Source: Chitinolyticbacter albus
GTDB lineage: Bacteria > Pseudomonadota > Gammaproteobacteria > Burkholderiales > Chitinibacteraceae
NCBI RefSeq assembly: GCF_024437655.1
Contig: NZ_JANBVF010000047.1
Location: forward strand, 1 to 42,859
Reading direction: 5' to 3'
DNA: 42,859 bases
Below, piece by piece: positions 1 to 8,728 of the stretch (the first letter of the stretch is position 1; every line of letters begins with the position of its first letter). The notes under the pieces were generated by a model. That model saw nothing but the letters and a program-made list of their open reading frames with translations. It searched no databases and was not told the DNA's origin. A program made the position numbers and the translations under genes.

Positions 1-1
1 C

Positions 2-52
2 AATGAGCAACCGAAGAAAATCGTGCGCTTTATGTCGCAGACGGGGGGATAA
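2..52 (+). CDS. moaA: C-terminal end of probable GTP 3',8-cyclase MoaA (partial)
   Basis: Only the last 16 residues are in the window, ending IVRFMSQTGG before TAA at 50-52. MoaA, a radical-SAM enzyme that starts molybdopterin synthesis from GTP, typically ends in a conserved Gly-Gly dipeptide needed for activity, and this tail fits that. The call is helped by context: moaE-like and mobA-moaC sequences follow on the same strand. The fragment is too short to be certain; any protein ending in GG would look the same. Confidence 0.5.
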   Translation, partial: NEQPKKIVRFMSQTGG

Positions 53-57
53 GCGCT

Positions 58-295
58 CGCTCACGTTTGAGATGGCGCTGCGGCGGCGCTGCTGGGCCCG
101 CGTGAATAGCCTGCATCTCGTCGACCGAACGTGTTGATGCTCACCACCAGCCGGCATCTTGGGCTTGCTTACGGCGAGAATGCATTTATGATGGGCTACC
201 TGAAAACAAAGACCCCGCCATGGAAGCTGGATGAAAGCAGCATCGGACAGTAGTGGGTCGATGCCAAGGTCATGACCTTGGCCAACTACGGATAG
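58..295 (+). pseudogene. moaE: Decayed moaE remnant (molybdopterin synthase large subunit)
   Basis: No intact ORF runs through here, but two frames carry MoaE-like C-terminal sequence. Around 118-237 the frame reads VLMLTTSRH, then AFMMGYLKTKTPPWK. This matches the MoaE pattern of a Ser-x-His-Arg loop followed by FIMDYLKTxAPFWK. A TAG at about 250 interrupts it, after which the same frame continues WVDAK, the equivalent of RWVEA in intact MoaE. Upstream, another frame at about 75-135 reads EMALRRRCWARVNSLHLVDR, resembling the helix and strand before it. Stops, a frameshift and missing sequence indicate a dead gene. Its place between moaA and mobA-moaC is a natural moaE position. Confidence 0.6.
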
Positions 296-309
296 ATGGA
301 GCAAGAACG

Positions 310-1374
310 GTGCGTAAAATCGATGCGGTCATTCTGGCCGGTGGCCAGGGCCTGCGCATGGGTGGGCAGGACAAGGGGTTGGTGCAACTGGCTGGCCGGC
401 CGCTGGTGTCGTGGGCAATCGACGCGCTGTTGCGACAGTCTCCGCGACAGCTGGAACAGATCCTGATTTCCGCCAACCGCAATCTCGCCGAGTACACCCG
501 CTTGGGCTACCCGGTACTGCACGATGTACACGATGGCTACCCTGGACCGCTGGCTGGCATCCACGCCGCCCTGCTCGCTTCACCAGCCGAGCTGATGCTG
601 GTGGTGCCGTGCGACGTGCCCTTCCTGCCGCATGATCTGCTGCAGCGGCTGTTTGACGGCATGGGCGACGCGCCGGTGGCCGTGGCGCAAAGCGAGAACG
701 GCCGGCTGCATCCGACGACCTGCTTGTTGCGCCGTGGCGTACTGCTGTCGCTGACCGAGCGGCTCAACTGCAAGGAGCTCAAGGTGGCGGACTGGATTGC
801 TGCGCTCAAGCCCGCCTACGTCGAATTCCCCGATACCACCTTCGCCAACGTGAATACGCCCGAGGAATTGGCCGCCTGTAGCGATCGCGCCGGCGCCGCG
901 CCCGCGCTCACGCATTTCGACGCGGCGGGCCAGGCGCATATGGTCGATGTCGGCACCAAACCGGAGACCGCGCGTGTCGCCGTTGCCAGCGGCAGCATCC
1001 GCATGCTGCCCGCGACGCTCACACTGATCGCCAACGGCGGCCACAAGAAGGGCGCTGTGCTCGGCATTGCCCGTATCGCCGCCATCATGGCCGCAAATCA
1101 GACTGCCGACCTGATTCCGCTGTGCCACCCCATCCCACTGCCCCGCGTCGCCGTCGATTTCGCCCTCGACCCTGCGGCCTGCGCCGTGCATTGCACGGTG
1201 AGCGCCGACACGATGGGTCGCACCGGGGTGGAGATGGAGGCGCTCACTGCGGTGAACATCGCGCTGCTCACCATCTACGACATGTGCAAGGCGGTCGATC
1301 GCGGCATGAGCATCACCGACATGCGCCTCCTGGAAAAACACGGTGGGAAGTCGGGCAGCTGGCAAGCCGCATGA
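310..1374 (+). CDS. mobA-moaC: Fused MobA-MoaC: molybdenum cofactor guanylyltransferase / cyclic pyranopterin monophosphate synthase
   Basis: A 354-residue protein with two complete enzymes in one frame. Residues 1-190 are MobA: the nucleotide-binding loop [15 protein letters not shown] lies at 9-23 and the metal-site region PCDVPF at 100-105. MobA attaches GMP to molybdopterin. Residues about 199-354 are MoaC: HMVDVG at 210-215, the LIPLCHP strand at 268-274, and [24 protein letters not shown] at 307-330 with catalytic-type Asp and Lys, ending in GGKSG. MoaC makes cyclic pyranopterin monophosphate. The length equals MobA plus MoaC of E. coli with almost no linker. I chose GTG at 310 because GGAG lies 8 bases upstream and the sequence before it does not look like MobA. 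The two activities are the second and last steps of the same pathway. Confidence 0.88.
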   Translation: MRKIDAVILAGGQGLRMGGQDKGLVQLAGRPLVSWAIDALLRQSPRQLEQILISANRNLAEYTRLGYPVLHDVHDGYPGPLAGIHAALLASPAELMLVVPCDVPFLPHDLLQRLFDGMGDAPVAVAQSENGRLHPTTCLLRRGVLLSLTERLNCKELKVADWIAALKPAYVEFPDTTFANVNTPEELAACSDRAGAAPALTHFDAAGQAHMVDVGTKPETARVAVASGSIRMLPATLTLIANGGHKKGAVLGIARIAAIMAANQTADLIPLCHPIPLPRVAVDFALDPAACAVHCTVSADTMGRTGVEMEALTAVNIALLTIYDMCKAVDRGMSITDMRLLEKHGGKSGSWQAA

Positions 1375-1425
1375 CCCGGCGGCGGTGAGCGGAGTAAAAT
1401 CCGGCTTTTGCCTCGTGTAGCCCTC

Positions 1426-2157
1426 ATGGAACCCATCCGCCTTTCCAAACGCATGGCCGAACTCGGGCTGTGCTCGCGGCGCGAAGCCGACGAATACATC
1501 GCGCGTGGCTGGGTCCGGGTCGACGGCGTGGTCGTCGACGTGCTGGGCAGCAAGGTATTGCCCCAGCAGAAGATCGAGCTGCAGCGCCAGGCGCAGGCCG
1601 TACAGGCGCAGCGCGTCACCATATTGATCAACAAGCCGGTCGGCTATGTATCCGGCCAGGCCGAGAAGGGCTACGAGCCCGCCAGCGTGCTGGTCCGCCC
1701 GGAGCACCACTGGGCCGGCGACAGCAGCGGCATCCGCTTCGAGCGCGATCACCTCAAGGGACTGGCGCCGGCCGGCCGGCTCGATATCGATTCGGTCGGC
1801 CTTCTGGTGCTCACCCAGGATGGCCGCGTCGCCAAGACGCTGATCGGCGAGAACTCGCCCGTCGACAAGGAATACCTGGTGCGTGTGGCCGGACGGCTCT
1901 CCGCCGAGGGATTGCAGCGGCTGAACCACGGCCTGTCGCTCGACGGCGAGGCACTCAAGCCCGCCAAGGTCAGCTGGCAGAACGAGGACCAGCTGCGCTT
2001 CATCCTCAACGAGGGCAAGAAGCGCCAGATCCGCCGCATGTGCGAGCTGGTCGGCCTGCGCGTGATCGGCCTCAAGCGCATCCGCATCGGCCGCATCACG
2101 CTGGGCGATCTGCCACAGGGTAAGTGGCGCTACCTGCGGGCGGACGAGCGGTTCTGA
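1426..2157 (+). CDS. rluF: RsuA/RluF-family rRNA pseudouridine synthase
   Basis: A 243-residue RNA-modifying enzyme. An N-terminal S4 RNA-binding domain (residues about 5-65, [21 protein letters not shown]) is followed by a pseudouridine synthase domain with the catalytic motif [17 protein letters not shown], where Asp attacks the uridine. The C-terminal stretch GKKRQIRRM is the family signature. The subfamily (RluF against RluB/RsuA) is inferred from overall similarity to the large-subunit enzymes, so the symbol is tentative. Start at ATG 1426. Its stop overlaps the ATG of the next gene by one base (TGATG), so the two rRNA-modification genes are probably co-translated. Confidence 0.8.
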   Translation: MEPIRLSKRMAELGLCSRREADEYIARGWVRVDGVVVDVLGSKVLPQQKIELQRQAQAVQAQRVTILINKPVGYVSGQAEKGYEPASVLVRPEHHWAGDSSGIRFERDHLKGLAPAGRLDIDSVGLLVLTQDGRVAKTLIGENSPVDKEYLVRVAGRLSAEGLQRLNHGLSLDGEALKPAKVSWQNEDQLRFILNEGKKRQIRRMCELVGLRVIGLKRIRIGRITLGDLPQGKWRYLRADERF

Positions 2158-2906
2158 TGCCGCGCGCCGATGTACTGCTGGTCGAGCTGGGCCTGGCGCC
2201 GTCGCGTACCGCCGCACAGCACATGATCGCCGCTGGCCGCGTCAGCGCCGATGGCAAGGGTATCGACAAGCCCAGCCAGAAAATCGACCAAGATGCGGAT
2301 ATCGTCGTTACACCGGATGAGGCCGATCGCTACGTGTCGCGCGGCGGACTCAAGCTCGCCGGCGCGCTGGCCTGTGCCGGGCTGAGTGTGAGTGGACTGC
2401 AGGTGCTGGACGTGGGGCAAAGCACGGGCGGGTTCACCGATTGCGCGCTGCAGGCCGGCGCGCGCCGCGTGCTCGGACTGGAAGTAGGGCACAGCCAGTT
2501 GCATCCGCGGCTGACGAGCGATGCGCGCGTGGTGACGCTGGAAGGCGTGAATGCGCGCCACGTCACCCACCAGGACATCGCCGCCCAGCTCGATGGCGAG
2601 ATCGATCTCATCGTCGGCGATGTCTCGTTCATCTCGCTGACGCTGATCCTGCCCGCGCTCGCTGAGCTGCTGCCCGAGGGTGGCCAGCTGCTATTTCTGG
2701 TGAAGCCGCAGTTCGAGGTCGGTCCACAAGGATTGGCACGTGGCGGCATCGTGCGCGACGCCGGGCTCTACCCCGAAGTCGAGGCCAAGGTCCGCGCCGC
2801 CGCCGAGGCGGCCGGGCTGACAGTAGCGGGCTACTACGACAGCGCCATCACCGGTGGTGACGGCAACCGCGAGTTCTTTATTTACGCGCGGCGCGCTCGG
2901 CCTTGA
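2157..2906 (+). CDS. tlyA: TlyA-family rRNA 2'-O-methyltransferase
   Basis: A 249-residue protein with an N-terminal S4 domain (PRADVLLVELGLAPSRTAAQHMIAAGRV) followed by an FtsJ-like Rossmann methyltransferase. The SAM-binding motif reads VLDVGQSTGGFTDCALQAGA at about 83-102. The usual family sequence is DVGSSTGG, so Gln replaces the first Ser. GDVSFISL and KPQFEVG are the later conserved motifs. TlyA proteins methylate cytidines in 16S/23S rRNA and were first named haemolysins. ATG 2157 overlaps the stop of the pseudouridine synthase. The last 29 bases overlap the 3' end of the convergent ligase gene. Confidence 0.85.
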   Translation: MPRADVLLVELGLAPSRTAAQHMIAAGRVSADGKGIDKPSQKIDQDADIVVTPDEADRYVSRGGLKLAGALACAGLSVSGLQVLDVGQSTGGFTDCALQAGARRVLGLEVGHSQLHPRLTSDARVVTLEGVNARHVTHQDIAAQLDGEIDLIVGDVSFISLTLILPALAELLPEGGQLLFLVKPQFEVGPQGLARGGIVRDAGLYPEVEAKVRAAAEAAGLTVAGYYDSAITGGDGNREFFIYARRARP

Positions 2907-4632
2907 GCTGGGCGAAGTAGGCGCTCGCAGCGTCGACTTCGGCCACCAGTTCGTGCATGGCCGGGTAGCGATCCTGGAACTTGTCCGGCTCGCCGCGGAA
3001 CCACGCGAGGCTCGCCGGATACGCATACGCCGCCTGCCGGACCAGTACACGCCCGCGCGCCACGTCGCCCTGCATCGCGTGCATCACGGCGGCACGCCCC
3101 AGCTGCGCCGGGTAGGGCCGCACCGCATTGAGCGGATCGAGCACGGCCAGCTTCCACGGCACATCGGATTCGGTCGCCACCACGTAATTGGAGAGCGCGA
3201 AGGTCGCGTAGAAATCGACCAGCGGGTGCCGGCGCAATTTTTCCAGCTGGGCGATGCGCTGCACGTTCAGAGCGGCGTTCTTGGCAGGCTGAACCAGCGG
3301 ATAGATCAGCAAATAGGTCTGCAGGCCAACCGTAGCAAGCGCCAGCGCAAAGGCGCCGCCCGCCACGCACAGCGTGCGCACGCCCCAGTCCGGCAGCCGC
3401 CAGCGCGGAGCGCCATCCCAAGCGACGAACAGCAGCACCGCGAACGGCAGCAAAAAGTGCGCATACCACAGCGGGTATTCGACAAGGCTGTGCAAGAGCG
3501 ATACGGTGACCAGCACCGCGCCGAACCAGGCCACTGTGTTGTCGCGGCGACGCCAGACACCGACCGCGGCAGCGGCAATGCCAGCGAGCACCGGCAAGGT
3601 GCCGGCAAGGCCCGTTTCGGCGAGCAGGTTGAGCAGACTGTTGTGGCTATGCGTGAACAACCGGCTTTCCATTGCCTGGGCAAAGCGTGGCTCGATCTGC
3701 AGCGCCACGCTGTGCGCCGGGTACGCCGACCAACCCACGCCTAGACCCGGATGCGCGACAAAGGCCTGCCAGGCTTTCTGCCATTCGACGAGGCGTCGGC
3801 CCCCATTGGACGCGATGCGCTCCAGCGCGCTGGCCTTCCCGCCTCGGCCACCGACGAGAGCATTGATCAGGTCGACCAGCAGCGGCGCCAGCACCTGCGC
3901 CACGACAATCAGCGCAACGGCGTAAAGCAGTTGCCGGCCAAAGCGCCGCACCTCGATATCGCGTGTACGCCAGAGCATGGCGCCGCCGAACACCAGCCAC
4001 GCGCCGGCATACATCAGCACCGAACGCGAGCCGCACCAGGCCAGCAGCAGCGCCAGCCAGGGCGCCACCAACCAGAACACGATGCGCGGCGCCCGGCCCT
4101 GCGACACCAGCCAGGCTAGCGCCCCCAGGCCCCAGGCCAGGTAATGGCCATACATATTGGCCTGACCGATCGCGCCGAACACGGTGGCGCGTCCGCTGGT
4201 GAACTTGACCCAGGCCTGCGGCAGGCCAATGCAGACGCTGACTGCAGCACCCGCGACCAGGCCCCAGGCCAGCGCGGTGAGCAGCGGAGCCCAACCGAAT
4301 ACATCGCGGGCGCGCGCCAGCGCCAGCAGCATCAGCGCCGCCATACCCATGTAGGCCATCGGAATCAGCAGCAAGGCGAGAAACGGCGGCGGCTGCAGCC
4401 ACAGTTGCAGGCCCAACGCCGCCACCAGCGCCAGCCACATCCACGACAGCCACGGCGTGGCGGTACGCGCCCGTGGCAGGCCGAGCGCGGCCAGCACCAG
4501 CGCGGCACCGCCAACGAAGGCGGCAAGCTCGGATGGGAACACCGGATTGGGCGCCCAGCGGAACGGGATCAGGAAAGGCGCGCAGGCAAACAGGAACAGC
4601 AGCAGTTGGAACACGCGCAGCATGGCGGGCAT
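2878..4632 (-). CDS. PglL/WaaL-like O-oligosaccharyltransferase or O-antigen ligase
   Basis: A 584-residue integral membrane protein with about a dozen hydrophobic segments, starting with a signal-anchor-like helix (VFQLLLFLFACAPFLIPF). A large periplasmic loop holds the Wzy_C-type motif THSHNSLLNLLAETG, with the His essential in ligases, near residue 345. It is followed by the EYPLWYAHFLLPFA segment typical of the PglL/Wzy_C_2 group in Neisseria and related genera. A soluble C-terminal tail of about 130 residues ends the protein. Such enzymes move lipid-linked glycans onto pilin or other proteins, or onto lipid A core. The type IV pilus genes elsewhere in this window favour the pilin-glycosylation reading, but the acceptor cannot be told from sequence. 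The gene is convergent with tlyA and overlaps it by 29 bases. Confidence 0.7.
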   Translation of the reverse strand: MPAMLRVFQLLLFLFACAPFLIPFRWAPNPVFPSELAAFVGGAALVLAALGLPRARTATPWLSWMWLALVAALGLQLWLQPPPFLALLLIPMAYMGMAALMLLALARARDVFGWAPLLTALAWGLVAGAAVSVCIGLPQAWVKFTSGRATVFGAIGQANMYGHYLAWGLGALAWLVSQGRAPRIVFWLVAPWLALLLAWCGSRSVLMYAGAWLVFGGAMLWRTRDIEVRRFGRQLLYAVALIVVAQVLAPLLVDLINALVGGRGGKASALERIASNGGRRLVEWQKAWQAFVAHPGLGVGWSAYPAHSVALQIEPRFAQAMESRLFTHSHNSLLNLLAETGLAGTLPVLAGIAAAAVGVWRRRDNTVAWFGAVLVTVSLLHSLVEYPLWYAHFLLPFAVLLFVAWDGAPRWRLPDWGVRTLCVAGGAFALALATVGLQTYLLIYPLVQPAKNAALNVQRIAQLEKLRRHPLVDFYATFALSNYVVATESDVPWKLAVLDPLNAVRPYPAQLGRAAVMHAMQGDVARGRVLVRQAAYAYPASLAWFRGEPDKFQDRYPAMHELVAEVDAASAYFAQLKAERAARK

Positions 4633-4768
4633 CAGGGCAATCAGGATGCGGCAGTGTAGCGCGACAAGCGGCGGCTACTTGTAAGCGCCTGTTCAACGGC
4701 CGGTGACAAAGCTGTGACGACCGCGGCTTGACGCTGCCAGTGACGTCGATACGCCGCACCAGAGTGCC

Positions 4769-5503
4769 TCAGGCCTGCTTCACGGCCTCGGTGCGGCGCC
4801 CCGTCCATTGCGCGACGAAGCAGCCCAGTTCGAACAGCAGCCACAGCGGCAGCGCCAGCAGGCACTGTGACACCACATCCGGCGGGGTGACGACGGCAGC
4901 GACGACGAAGGCGCCGACGATGATGTAGGGTCGCCATTCGCGCAGCTTGGCCACCGAAACGATGCCCAGGTGCACCAGCACCACCACGGCGACCGGCACT
5001 TCGAAGGTGAGACCGAAGGCGAGGAACATGCCGAGCACGAAGTCGAGGTACTCCCCCGAATCGGGCAGCCATTGCATAGACGCCGGCACTACGGTGGCGA
5101 TGAAATGGAACACCGTGCCGAACACGAAGAAATAGGCGAACGCCATGCCAACAAAGAATAGCAGCGTGGACGACACCACCAGCGGCAACACCAGCCGCTT
5201 CTCGTGCTGGTAAAGGCCCGGCGCGACAAACGCCCACGCCTGGTACAGGGTGTGCGGCAACGTCACGACAAACGCCGCCATGGCAGCGATCTTGATCTGC
5301 AGCACAAAGGGTGAGGCGATTCCGATCGACACCAGCTTCTGGCCTGGCAACACGCTGGCGAGCGGCGCCACCAGCAAGTCATAGAGCGGCTGCGAGAAAT
5401 AGAAACAGACGAAGAAACCGGCCAAAAAGACCAAGATGCCGCGCAACAGCCGGTCGCGCAGCTCCAAAAGGTGTTCCATCAACGGTTGCAGATCGGTGCT
5501 CAT
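4769..5503 (-). CDS. tatC: Sec-independent translocase subunit TatC
   Basis: A 244-residue inner-membrane protein with six hydrophobic segments. It begins MSTDLQPLMEHLLELRDRLLR, the conserved cytoplasmic start of TatC that contacts twin-arginine signal peptides (HLLELRDR). The conserved stretches TLPHTLYQAWAFVAPGLYQHEKR, GMAFAYFFVFGTVFHF, and AFGLTFEVPVAVVVLVHLGIV with a glutamate inside the membrane are all present. I start at ATG 5503; an upstream ATG at 5512 lies inside tatB. It is the last gene of the tatABC set and of the long his/tat operon; tatB ends at 5509. Confidence 0.95.
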   Translation of the reverse strand: MSTDLQPLMEHLLELRDRLLRGILVFLAGFFVCFYFSQPLYDLLVAPLASVLPGQKLVSIGIASPFVLQIKIAAMAAFVVTLPHTLYQAWAFVAPGLYQHEKRLVLPLVVSSTLLFFVGMAFAYFFVFGTVFHFIATVVPASMQWLPDSGEYLDFVLGMFLAFGLTFEVPVAVVVLVHLGIVSVAKLREWRPYIIVGAFVVAAVVTPPDVVSQCLLALPLWLLFELGCFVAQWTGRRTEAVKQA

Positions 5504-5508
5504 GGGCT

Positions 5509-5979
5509 TCAACGGCGATCGCGCGCGGTGGGTACGGCGGGTTCGGGTGCGGCGGCAAACAGGTCGAGCTGCCGCTCGTCGACCGCGCGCACCGGCGCCT
5601 CTTCTATGGCGGGCACGCTGGCATCGGCCACCAAGGTCAGAGACTCAACCTGAGCAGGCTGCGTCGCAGCCGGTGCTTCTACGGTTTCGATTGGCGCGGA
5701 CACGATCGATTCGCTCAGCGCCTCGCGCGCTTCGGTGAACGGCTGGTGTATGGTGTGCTGCAGCGCCGCCTGCTCGGCGCGCAGTTCGGCCTCGATCTTG
5801 GCCAGTTCCGTCTGGTTGATCTCGCGGTCCAGGTCAGCCTTCACATTGGCGGCAAAGCGCCGCGCACGGCCGACCAGCGCGCCGACGGTGCGCGCCACTT
5901 TGGGGAGGCGCTCGGGGCCCAACACGACCAGCGCCACGGCGCCGATCATCAATAGCTCGGAAAAACCAACGTCGAACAA
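5509..5979 (-). CDS. tatB: Sec-independent translocase subunit TatB
   Basis: A 156-residue protein with one N-terminal membrane helix (MFDVGFSELLMIGAVALVVLGPERLP), the Gly-Pro hinge and a long amphipathic helix (VARTVGALVGRARRFAANVKADLDREI), followed by a low-complexity Ala/Pro/Glu-rich tail. FSELL and LGPERLP separate TatB from TatA. TatB forms the signal-peptide receptor with TatC. It lies 10 bases after tatA and is next to tatC. Confidence 0.93.
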   Translation of the reverse strand: MFDVGFSELLMIGAVALVVLGPERLPKVARTVGALVGRARRFAANVKADLDREINQTELAKIEAELRAEQAALQHTIHQPFTEAREALSESIVSAPIETVEAPAATQPAQVESLTLVADASVPAIEEAPVRAVDERQLDLFAAAPEPAVPTARDRR

Positions 5980-5989
5980 ATGGCAGGCC

Positions 5990-6208
5990 TCAGCGCTTAT
6001 CGCGCTCGGCCACGTCGATCACGCGGCCGCCGGCCTTGTCGTCGGTCTCGGCCAGCTTCTTGGGCTCATCCTCACCCTTCATGCCGTCCTTGAAACCACG
6101 CACGGCCGAACCGAGATCCTTGCCGACGTTACCCAGCTTCTTGGTGCCGAAGACCAGGATGATGATGGCCAGCACGACCAGCCAATGCCAGATACTGAAC
6201 GAACCCAT
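5990..6208 (-). CDS. tatA: Sec-independent translocase subunit TatA
   Basis: A 72-residue pore-forming Tat subunit: a short membrane helix ([22 protein letters not shown]), the FGTKKLxNVGxDLG hinge, an amphipathic helix ([17 protein letters not shown]), then a charged tail. I start at ATG 6208, which has GGAG about 8 bases upstream; the longer reading frame upstream belongs to the end of the HIT gene. It begins 26 bases after the HIT hydrolase stop. Confidence 0.95.
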   Translation of the reverse strand: MGSFSIWHWLVVLAIIILVFGTKKLGNVGKDLGSAVRGFKDGMKGEDEPKKLAETDDKAGGRVIDVAERDKR

Positions 6209-6233
6209 GTGATGCTCCGATTGCTTGAGGTAT

Positions 6234-6590
6234 TTAGTAGGTGACGACTTCGGCGATGCGCGGCGATAGCCCGGGGCCACCGATCACGTGGGCATGCAGG
6301 TGGAACACCGACTGCCCACCACCGGCCCCCGTATTGACGATGGTGCGGTAGCCGTCGACGAGACCCTGCTCGCGCGCGCAGCGCGCCGCCACCAGCATCA
6401 GCTTACCCAACAGCGCCTGATGTTCGACCTCGGCATGCGCCAGCGATACGATATGGACCTTGGGTACCACCAGAAAGTGCACTGGCGCCACCGGATGGAT
6501 GTCGTGGAACACCAGCACGTCGTCGTCTTCGAAGATCTTGTTCGAGGGAATGGCGCCACTGGCCAGCTTGCAGAATATGCAGTCGCTCAT
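6234..6590 (-). CDS. hinT: HIT-family purine nucleotide hydrolase (HinT-like)
   Basis: A 118-residue histidine-triad protein. It begins [31 protein letters not shown], a typical HinT start with a CxxC pair, and ends with the catalytic triad HLHAHVIGG. HinT proteins hydrolyse AMP-lysine and other purine phosphoramidates. ATG at 6590 overlaps the hisE stop by four bases (ATGA). The hisE-HIT-tatA order is common in Betaproteobacteria. Confidence 0.93.
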   Translation of the reverse strand: MSDCIFCKLASGAIPSNKIFEDDDVLVFHDIHPVAPVHFLVVPKVHIVSLAHAEVEHQALLGKLMLVAARCAREQGLVDGYRTIVNTGAGGGQSVFHLHAHVIGGPGLSPRIAEVVTY

Positions 6591-6919
6591 TTCCCTTGCT
6601 CCTTGCGCGAGGCCTTTTCCTCTATTCCCGAAATGCCCTCGCGGCGCGCCAGCTCGGCCAGCACATCCTCGTGGCTCAATCCTTCGTGCGCCAGCAGCAC
6701 CAGCGTGTGAAACCACAGATCGGCCACTTCGCGCACCACGTGCAGCTTGTTGCCATCCTTGGCTGCCATCACCACTTCCACCGCTTCCTCACCCACCTTC
6801 TTCAGGATGGCCTCGGTGCCCTTGCTATAGAGCTTGGCGACGTAGGAAGTCGACGGATCAGCGCCGCGGCGCTCGGCCAGCGTGCTGGAAAGACGTTCGA
6901 GGATATCGGCAGAAATCAT
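6587..6919 (-). CDS. hisE: Phosphoribosyl-ATP diphosphatase HisE
   Basis: A 110-residue all-alpha MazG-fold pyrophosphohydrolase catalysing step two of histidine synthesis (PR-ATP to PR-AMP). The metal-binding helices are visible as [15 protein letters not shown] and [15 protein letters not shown]. It is a stand-alone HisE; hisI is a separate gene 132 bases upstream. The stop overlaps the HIT start by four bases. Confidence 0.95.
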   Translation of the reverse strand: MISADILERLSSTLAERRGADPSTSYVAKLYSKGTEAILKKVGEEAVEVVMAAKDGNKLHVVREVADLWFHTLVLLAHEGLSHEDVLAELARREGISGIEEKASRKEQGK

Positions 6920-7051
6920 TGCGGATCACTCCGGGTGCGCAATCAAACCGCAATTATATTGCCGTTTCGTTGCAAGTTCGTGGCGGGATGCACCGGGCAC
7001 CGCACGCGAAAGGGGAAAAAGGACGGCACAGCCAGGACGCGGGCGCGCCGC

Positions 7052-7438
7052 TCAATGCTTGTAGATGGTGGCCGGATCTTTCAGCACCGGGTCGACCACC
7101 TGCCACTCGCCTTCCTTGAGCACGCGGAAGAAGCAGCTTTGCCGGCCGGTATGGCAGGCGATGCCGCCTTCCTGGTCGATCTGGTAAATCAGCACGTCGC
7201 CATCACAATCGAGGCGGATCTCGCTCACGCGCTGGAAGTGGCCGCTCTCTTCTCCCTTGTGCCACAGCCGGCCGCGACTACGCGTGTAGTAATGCGCGGT
7301 GCCGTGCTCGGCCGTCAGTGCCACCGCCTCGCGATTGGCGAAAGCGAACATCAGCACCCGGCCGGATACGCGATCCTGCGCGATCACGGGCACGAGGCCC
7401 TTGTCATCCCATTTGATTTCATCGAGCCAGGCGGCCAC
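7052..7438 (-). CDS. hisI: Phosphoribosyl-AMP cyclohydrolase HisI
   Basis: A 128-residue enzyme for step three of histidine synthesis. It shows the metal ligands [12 protein letters not shown] and the Cys-containing [15 protein letters not shown], plus the [20 protein letters not shown] substrate loop. The start codon is GTG at 7438 with AAGGAG about 6 bases upstream. The protein lacks a fused HisE domain. A 23-base gap separates it from the upstream small periplasmic protein. Confidence 0.95.
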   Translation of the reverse strand: MAAWLDEIKWDDKGLVPVIAQDRVSGRVLMFAFANREAVALTAEHGTAHYYTRSRGRLWHKGEESGHFQRVSEIRLDCDGDVLIYQIDQEGGIACHTGRQSCFFRVLKEGEWQVVDPVLKDPATIYKH

Positions 7439-7461
7439 GGTGACTCCTTGTTCCAGATTCT

Positions 7462-7806
7462 TTACTCGACGTTCAACCGGATCGCGGTGTAGCTCGGGTC
7501 CGGCAGGTAATGGCTGACCAGCTGCACCTTGGCGCCGGGCACGAGCTCCGTGGCTGGCACTTCGAGCTTGACCGGGGACACCAGCACACCCTGCTCGTCC
7601 TCCACCATCAGCCTGGCATCGGCGAGCTTGAGCGGCGTCTTGCCCTTGTTTTCCAGCGTAACGAACAGCGTGAGCTCGTTCTTCAGACCATGGCGGCTAT
7701 TGTCGATCACCGCCGACAGGCCATCGCGGCTCTTCACGGCGATATCGCAAGCCAGCGCCGAGCTGGCGGAGACTAACAATGCAAGGGCAATCAACAGCTC
7801 ACGCAT
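7462..7806 (-). CDS. Small predicted periplasmic protein within the his operon
   Basis: A 114-residue protein I do not recognise. It starts with a clear Sec signal peptide ([19 protein letters not shown], cleavage likely after ALA before C). The mature part is beta-rich, with a stretch like an immunoglobulin-fold or DUF4426-type domain ([29 protein letters not shown]). It has a single Cys next to the cleavage site, which does not form a good lipobox (ALAC lacks the usual Leu at -3 but is not impossible). It lies between hisF and hisI in the same direction, so it is probably co-transcribed with the histidine genes, though nothing ties it to histidine synthesis. Confidence 0.7.
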   Translation of the reverse strand: MRELLIALALLVSASSALACDIAVKSRDGLSAVIDNSRHGLKNELTLFVTLENKGKTPLKLADARLMVEDEQGVLVSPVKLEVPATELVPGAKVQLVSHYLPDPSYTAIRLNVE

Positions 7807-7893
7807 GATGGGGTTCCTGATCAGATCGAAAACGACACGCTAACGCCTGCACGCGTGCTGCGGGGCAAGTGCCGACGCGCGTCGCAGCACTGC

Positions 7894-8661
7894 CTACAGC
7901 CGGACCTCGATCCCGGCCGCCTGCATCGCTTCCTTGGCCTGGCGCACCGTGTACTCGCCAAAGTGGAAGATGCTGGCCGCCAACACTGCGCTGGCGTGGC
8001 CCTGCGTGACCCCTTCGACCAGATGCTGCAGGTTGCCGACACCGCCTGAGGCGATCACCGGGATGTCGACCGCATCGCTCACCGCGCGCGTCAGCGGCAG
8101 GTTGAAGCCGATCTTGGTGCCATCGCGATCCATGCTGGTCAGCAGGATTTCACCGGCACCCAGTTGCTGCATCTTGCGCGCCCATTCCACCGCATCGAGC
8201 CCGGTGGCGCGGCGGCCACCATGGGTGAACACCTCCCAGCGGGTGTTGGACTCGTCGACCGCCTTGGCGTCGATCGCCACCACGATGGCCTGGCTGCCGA
8301 ACTTGTCGGCCGCACCCTGCACCACCTCGGGGTTGGTGATGGCAGTGGTGTTGATCGATACCTTGTCGGCGCCGGCGTTCAAGAGCCGTCGTACGTCGCC
8401 CACCTGCCGCACGCCACCGCCGACGGTCAGCGGAATGAACACCTGCGAAGCCACCGCCTCGATCACATGCAGGATCAGATCGCGGTTGTCGCTCGACGCG
8501 GTGATATCGAGGAAGGTGAGCTCGTCCGCCCCCTGCAGATTGTAGCGCTTGGCGATCTCGACCGGATCGCCCGCGTCGCGCAGGCCGACGAAATTGACGC
8601 CCTTGACCACGCGACCGGCGGTAACGTCGAGGCAGGGAATGATGCGTTTGGCTAGCGGCAT
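7894..8661 (-). CDS. hisF: Imidazole glycerol phosphate synthase cyclase subunit HisF
   Basis: A 255-residue (beta/alpha)8 barrel that makes imidazole glycerol phosphate and AICAR using ammonia from HisH. The start [24 protein letters not shown] carries the catalytic Asp, and the second catalytic Asp lies in the VVAIDAK strand. Two phosphate-binding loops, TVGGGVRQ and ASGGVGN, are present. The length matches the family. Confidence 0.97.
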   Translation of the reverse strand: MPLAKRIIPCLDVTAGRVVKGVNFVGLRDAGDPVEIAKRYNLQGADELTFLDITASSDNRDLILHVIEAVASQVFIPLTVGGGVRQVGDVRRLLNAGADKVSINTTAITNPEVVQGAADKFGSQAIVVAIDAKAVDESNTRWEVFTHGGRRATGLDAVEWARKMQQLGAGEILLTSMDRDGTKIGFNLPLTRAVSDAVDIPVIASGGVGNLQHLVEGVTQGHASAVLAASIFHFGEYTVRQAKEAMQAAGIEVRL

Positions 8662-8683
8662 GACGATCTACTCGAAAGGCGAA

Positions 8684-8701
8684 GGGGCGCCCAAGCGCCC
8701 C
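8684..8701 (-). promoter_or_regulatory. Intercistronic GC-rich hairpin between hisA and hisF
   Basis: GGGGCGC and GCGCCCC flank a four-base CCAA loop in the 67-base gap between hisA and hisF. There is no T-run after it on either strand, so it is more likely an mRNA processing or stability hairpin than a terminator. Confidence 0.45.
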
Positions 8702-8728
8702 GTCGCCAGGATGAAACGCGCAGCGGAA

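Noticed and set aside
580..2217. A 545-codon minus-strand ORF over mobA-moaC and the pseudouridine synthase gene
   Set aside because: It is antisense to two genes with clear catalytic motifs, has no recognisable domain, and is rich in Ala, His, Gln and Asp, as expected for a GC-driven shadow frame.
2878..2906. Overlap of tlyA with the convergent ligase gene as a sign of a wrong gene end
   Set aside because: Both C-termini look natural for their families, and a 29-base convergent overlap is not rare in dense genomes.
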